A program made the translations under genes and the position numbers. The notes beneath the pieces are model-generated. The model saw nothing but the letters and a program-made list of their open reading frames with translations. It was not told where the DNA came from and did no database searches. Shown one piece after another: positions 5,384 to 6,127 of a DNA stretch of 6,127 nucleotides; position 1 is the stretch's first letter; each line of letters starts with the position of its first letter. The stretch is from an uncultured Collinsella sp. (GTDB lineage: Bacteria > Actinomycetota > Coriobacteriia > Coriobacteriales > Coriobacteriaceae): contig CABUGR010000072.1 of NCBI GenBank assembly GCA_902491135.1, positions 1-6,127 of the forward strand, in the 5' to 3' direction.

Positions 5384-5818
5384 TTACAAAAGCTCGGCCT
5401 TAATGGCGGGACTTTCTGCGAGCTGCTCGGCTGCCTTTTCGTCGGAATCGTTTAGTGCTGCCAGACTGCGGTAGACCCACTCGTTGACCTGGGTGTTCTT
5501 GACGCCCGCGGTCTGCATAAGGGCGCCTACCTCGCGGATTGCTGCGAGCAAATCGGCTTTGGGACCCGCGAGCTCGACCTCGATGCCGTGGTAGGCGGCC
5601 ACGCCGCGGTTTTCACTCACGTGGTCGATAAAGCCCTCGACGGTCTCAAGCTGCTGGGCGAGAGCCGCATCATCGTTAGCGTCCAGCGCGACGAGTGCGT
5701 TCGATACCGTGAGGGCGGGATGTCCGCAGGGGACAAAGCCTTCGATGACATCCATAGCTTCGGTAATGGTTGAGCCCAGGCCTGCGAGGGCATTGACGAG
5801 TTGCTGCTTGGTATCCAT
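5384..5818 (-). CDS. Hypothetical 144-aa soluble helical protein
   Basis: I do not recognise the family. The protein is predicted cytoplasmic: no signal peptide or membrane segment is visible, it is acidic and Ala/Leu-rich, and it reads as a bundle of helices (about 4-26, 36-47, 51-69, 86-104, 110-123, 125-142). A single short motif, VPCGHPALTVSN (29-40), breaks the helical pattern, but one Cys and one His are too few to call a metal site. The start at 5818 is supported by AAAGGA (plus-strand 5824-5829) five nt upstream, and a promoter-like pair sits further up. The gene is alone, convergent with the toxin gene and divergent from ssrA. Coding character is good: typical codon bias, sensible ribosome binding site, no competing frame of better quality. 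Confidence 0.8.
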   Translation of the reverse strand: MDTKQQLVNALAGLGSTITEAMDVIEGFVPCGHPALTVSNALVALDANDDAALAQQLETVEGFIDHVSENRGVAAYHGIEVELAGPKADLLAAIREVGALMQTAGVKNTQVNEWVYRSLAALNDSDEKAAEQLAESPAIKAELL

Positions 5819-5852
5819 AACGGTCCTTTCGACGGGTCAATTTTGCTTGGCG

Positions 5853-5880
5853 AAAATATACGTGACGCGATCGGTAGCAA
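5853..5880 (-). promoter_or_regulatory. Putative promoter of the minus-strand hypothetical gene
   Basis: Read on the minus strand, TTGCTA (plus 5875-5880) and TATTTT (plus 5853-5858) are separated by 16 bp; TATATT (plus 5855-5860) is an alternative -10. A 7-bp inverted repeat TTTTGCT/AGCAAAA (5841-5847 and 5876-5882) brackets the region and might be a regulator site. Confidence 0.4.
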
Positions 5881-5950
5881 AAGTGCGAAGTGCGGCGCAC
5901 ATTGGGGTCTTCACAGCTCGTGCATAGAACAGCTGTCCGCTTTCAGAACG

Positions 5951-5959
5951 TGGTAAGAT
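5951..5959 (+). promoter_or_regulatory. Putative extended -10 promoter for ssrA
   Basis: TGG followed by TAAGAT (5954-5959) matches an extended -10 element (TGn then a -10 hexamer). No good -35 is visible 16-18 bp upstream. Transcription from here would give a leader of about 90 nt before the mature tmRNA 5' end, which RNase P would remove. This is the best candidate in the gap; I see no -10 closer to 6057. Confidence 0.35.
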
Positions 5960-5971
5960 AACACTCCACAA

Positions 5972-6034
5972 GCGGGGCTCGCCCCGCATGTTCTTTGAAA
6001 AGTCGACGGTTATCGGGTGCTTGCAGGCCCGATG
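5972..6034 (+). other. Structured leader upstream of tmRNA
   Basis: The stretch holds a GC hairpin GCGGGG-CTCG-CCCCGC (5972-5987) and a second stem ATCGGG/CCCGAT (6012-6017 with 6028-6033). The right arm of the second stem, CCCGATG (6028-6034), can instead pair with CATCGGG at 6053-6059, which includes the first three bases of mature tmRNA. No open frame here looks real. Confidence 0.4.
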
Positions 6035-6056
6035 CCATCCAGACTTTCCCGACATC

Positions 6057-6127
6057 GGGGGCGACTGGTTTCGACACGATAGCTCTGAGAGAGGAAGCAA
6101 GTCGAGGTCTCCTCGCCTCGTTAAACA
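6057..6127 (+). ncRNA. ssrA: tmRNA (transfer-messenger RNA), 5' part only
   Basis: tmRNA rescues ribosomes stalled on broken mRNAs, working with SmpB, by acting as alanyl-tRNA and then as template for a degradation tag. The 7-nt acceptor strand GGGGGCG (6057-6063) followed by ACTGGTTTCGACACG, the D-loop-like segment, is the diagnostic 5' end of bacterial tmRNAs. GTCGAGG...CCTCG further on, ending in GTTAAACA at the window edge, fits the pseudoknot 1 region ahead of the tag frame. Only 71 of an expected 350-ish bases are visible, so the tag peptide, the later pseudoknots and the T-arm/CCA end are outside. A one-piece tmRNA is assumed. Confidence 0.93.

Noticed and set aside
5837..6100. Minus-strand 87-codon open frame across the ssrA start
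   Set aside because: It is antisense to tmRNA and its leader, with no ribosome binding site or protein-like composition.
1..6127. CRISPR array, tRNA or rRNA gene
   Set aside because: No regularly spaced direct repeats and no cloverleaf or rRNA-like sequence seen apart from the tmRNA 5' end.

Overview
The window looks like chromosomal DNA from a high-GC gut actinobacterium of the class Coriobacteriia, most likely Collinsella or a close relative. This rests on overall codon bias, on a palindrome built around GTCCCTTTGTCAC and an inverted-repeat element that I recall as typical of intergenic DNA in that group, and on the character of the proteins. The genus is an inference from recall, not from a search.

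Layout. (1) Positions 1-1545 hold the 3' part of an ABC half-transporter gene (exporter fold, membrane domain fused to ATPase) whose start lies before the window. (2) Positions 1546-1998 are a long non-coding gap. It holds a 29-bp perfect palindrome right after the ABC stop codon, a MITE-like element with 30-bp perfect inverted arms (1598-1627 and 1746-1775), and then an AT-rich promoter-like stretch with a 20-bp dyad that could be an operator. (3) Positions 1999-4338 form a two-gene unit: an 81-aa single-pass membrane protein resembling DUF6110 and the mycobacterial PacL (DUF1490) type of accessory protein, followed by a P1B-like metal P-type ATPase in which the usual Cys-Pro-Cys membrane motif reads Tyr-Ser-Cys. 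A strong intrinsic terminator (4363-4408) closes the unit. (4) Positions 4413-5325 are a complete type II toxin-antitoxin locus: a textbook promoter, three GCTAGC operator half-sites, a RelB/DinJ-like ribbon-helix-helix antitoxin, and an overlapping PIN-domain toxin. (5) Positions 5384-5818 on the minus strand encode a 144-aa helical protein of unknown function, convergent with the toxin gene. (6) The window ends in the first 71 bases of tmRNA (ssrA, from 6057), preceded by a structured leader.

How they fit together. The small membrane protein and the ATPase probably form one metal-transport complex at the cytoplasmic membrane, by analogy with PacL1/CtpC of Mycobacterium tuberculosis. They are probably controlled together from the dyad-bearing promoter. 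The toxin-antitoxin locus is self-contained and autoregulated. The ABC transporter, the minus-strand protein and ssrA show no clear functional link to their neighbours. The most interesting items are the PacL-like/Tyr-Ser-Cys ATPase pair, the putative metal-responsive operator in front of it, the inverted-repeat element and the unusual RelB-PIN pairing.
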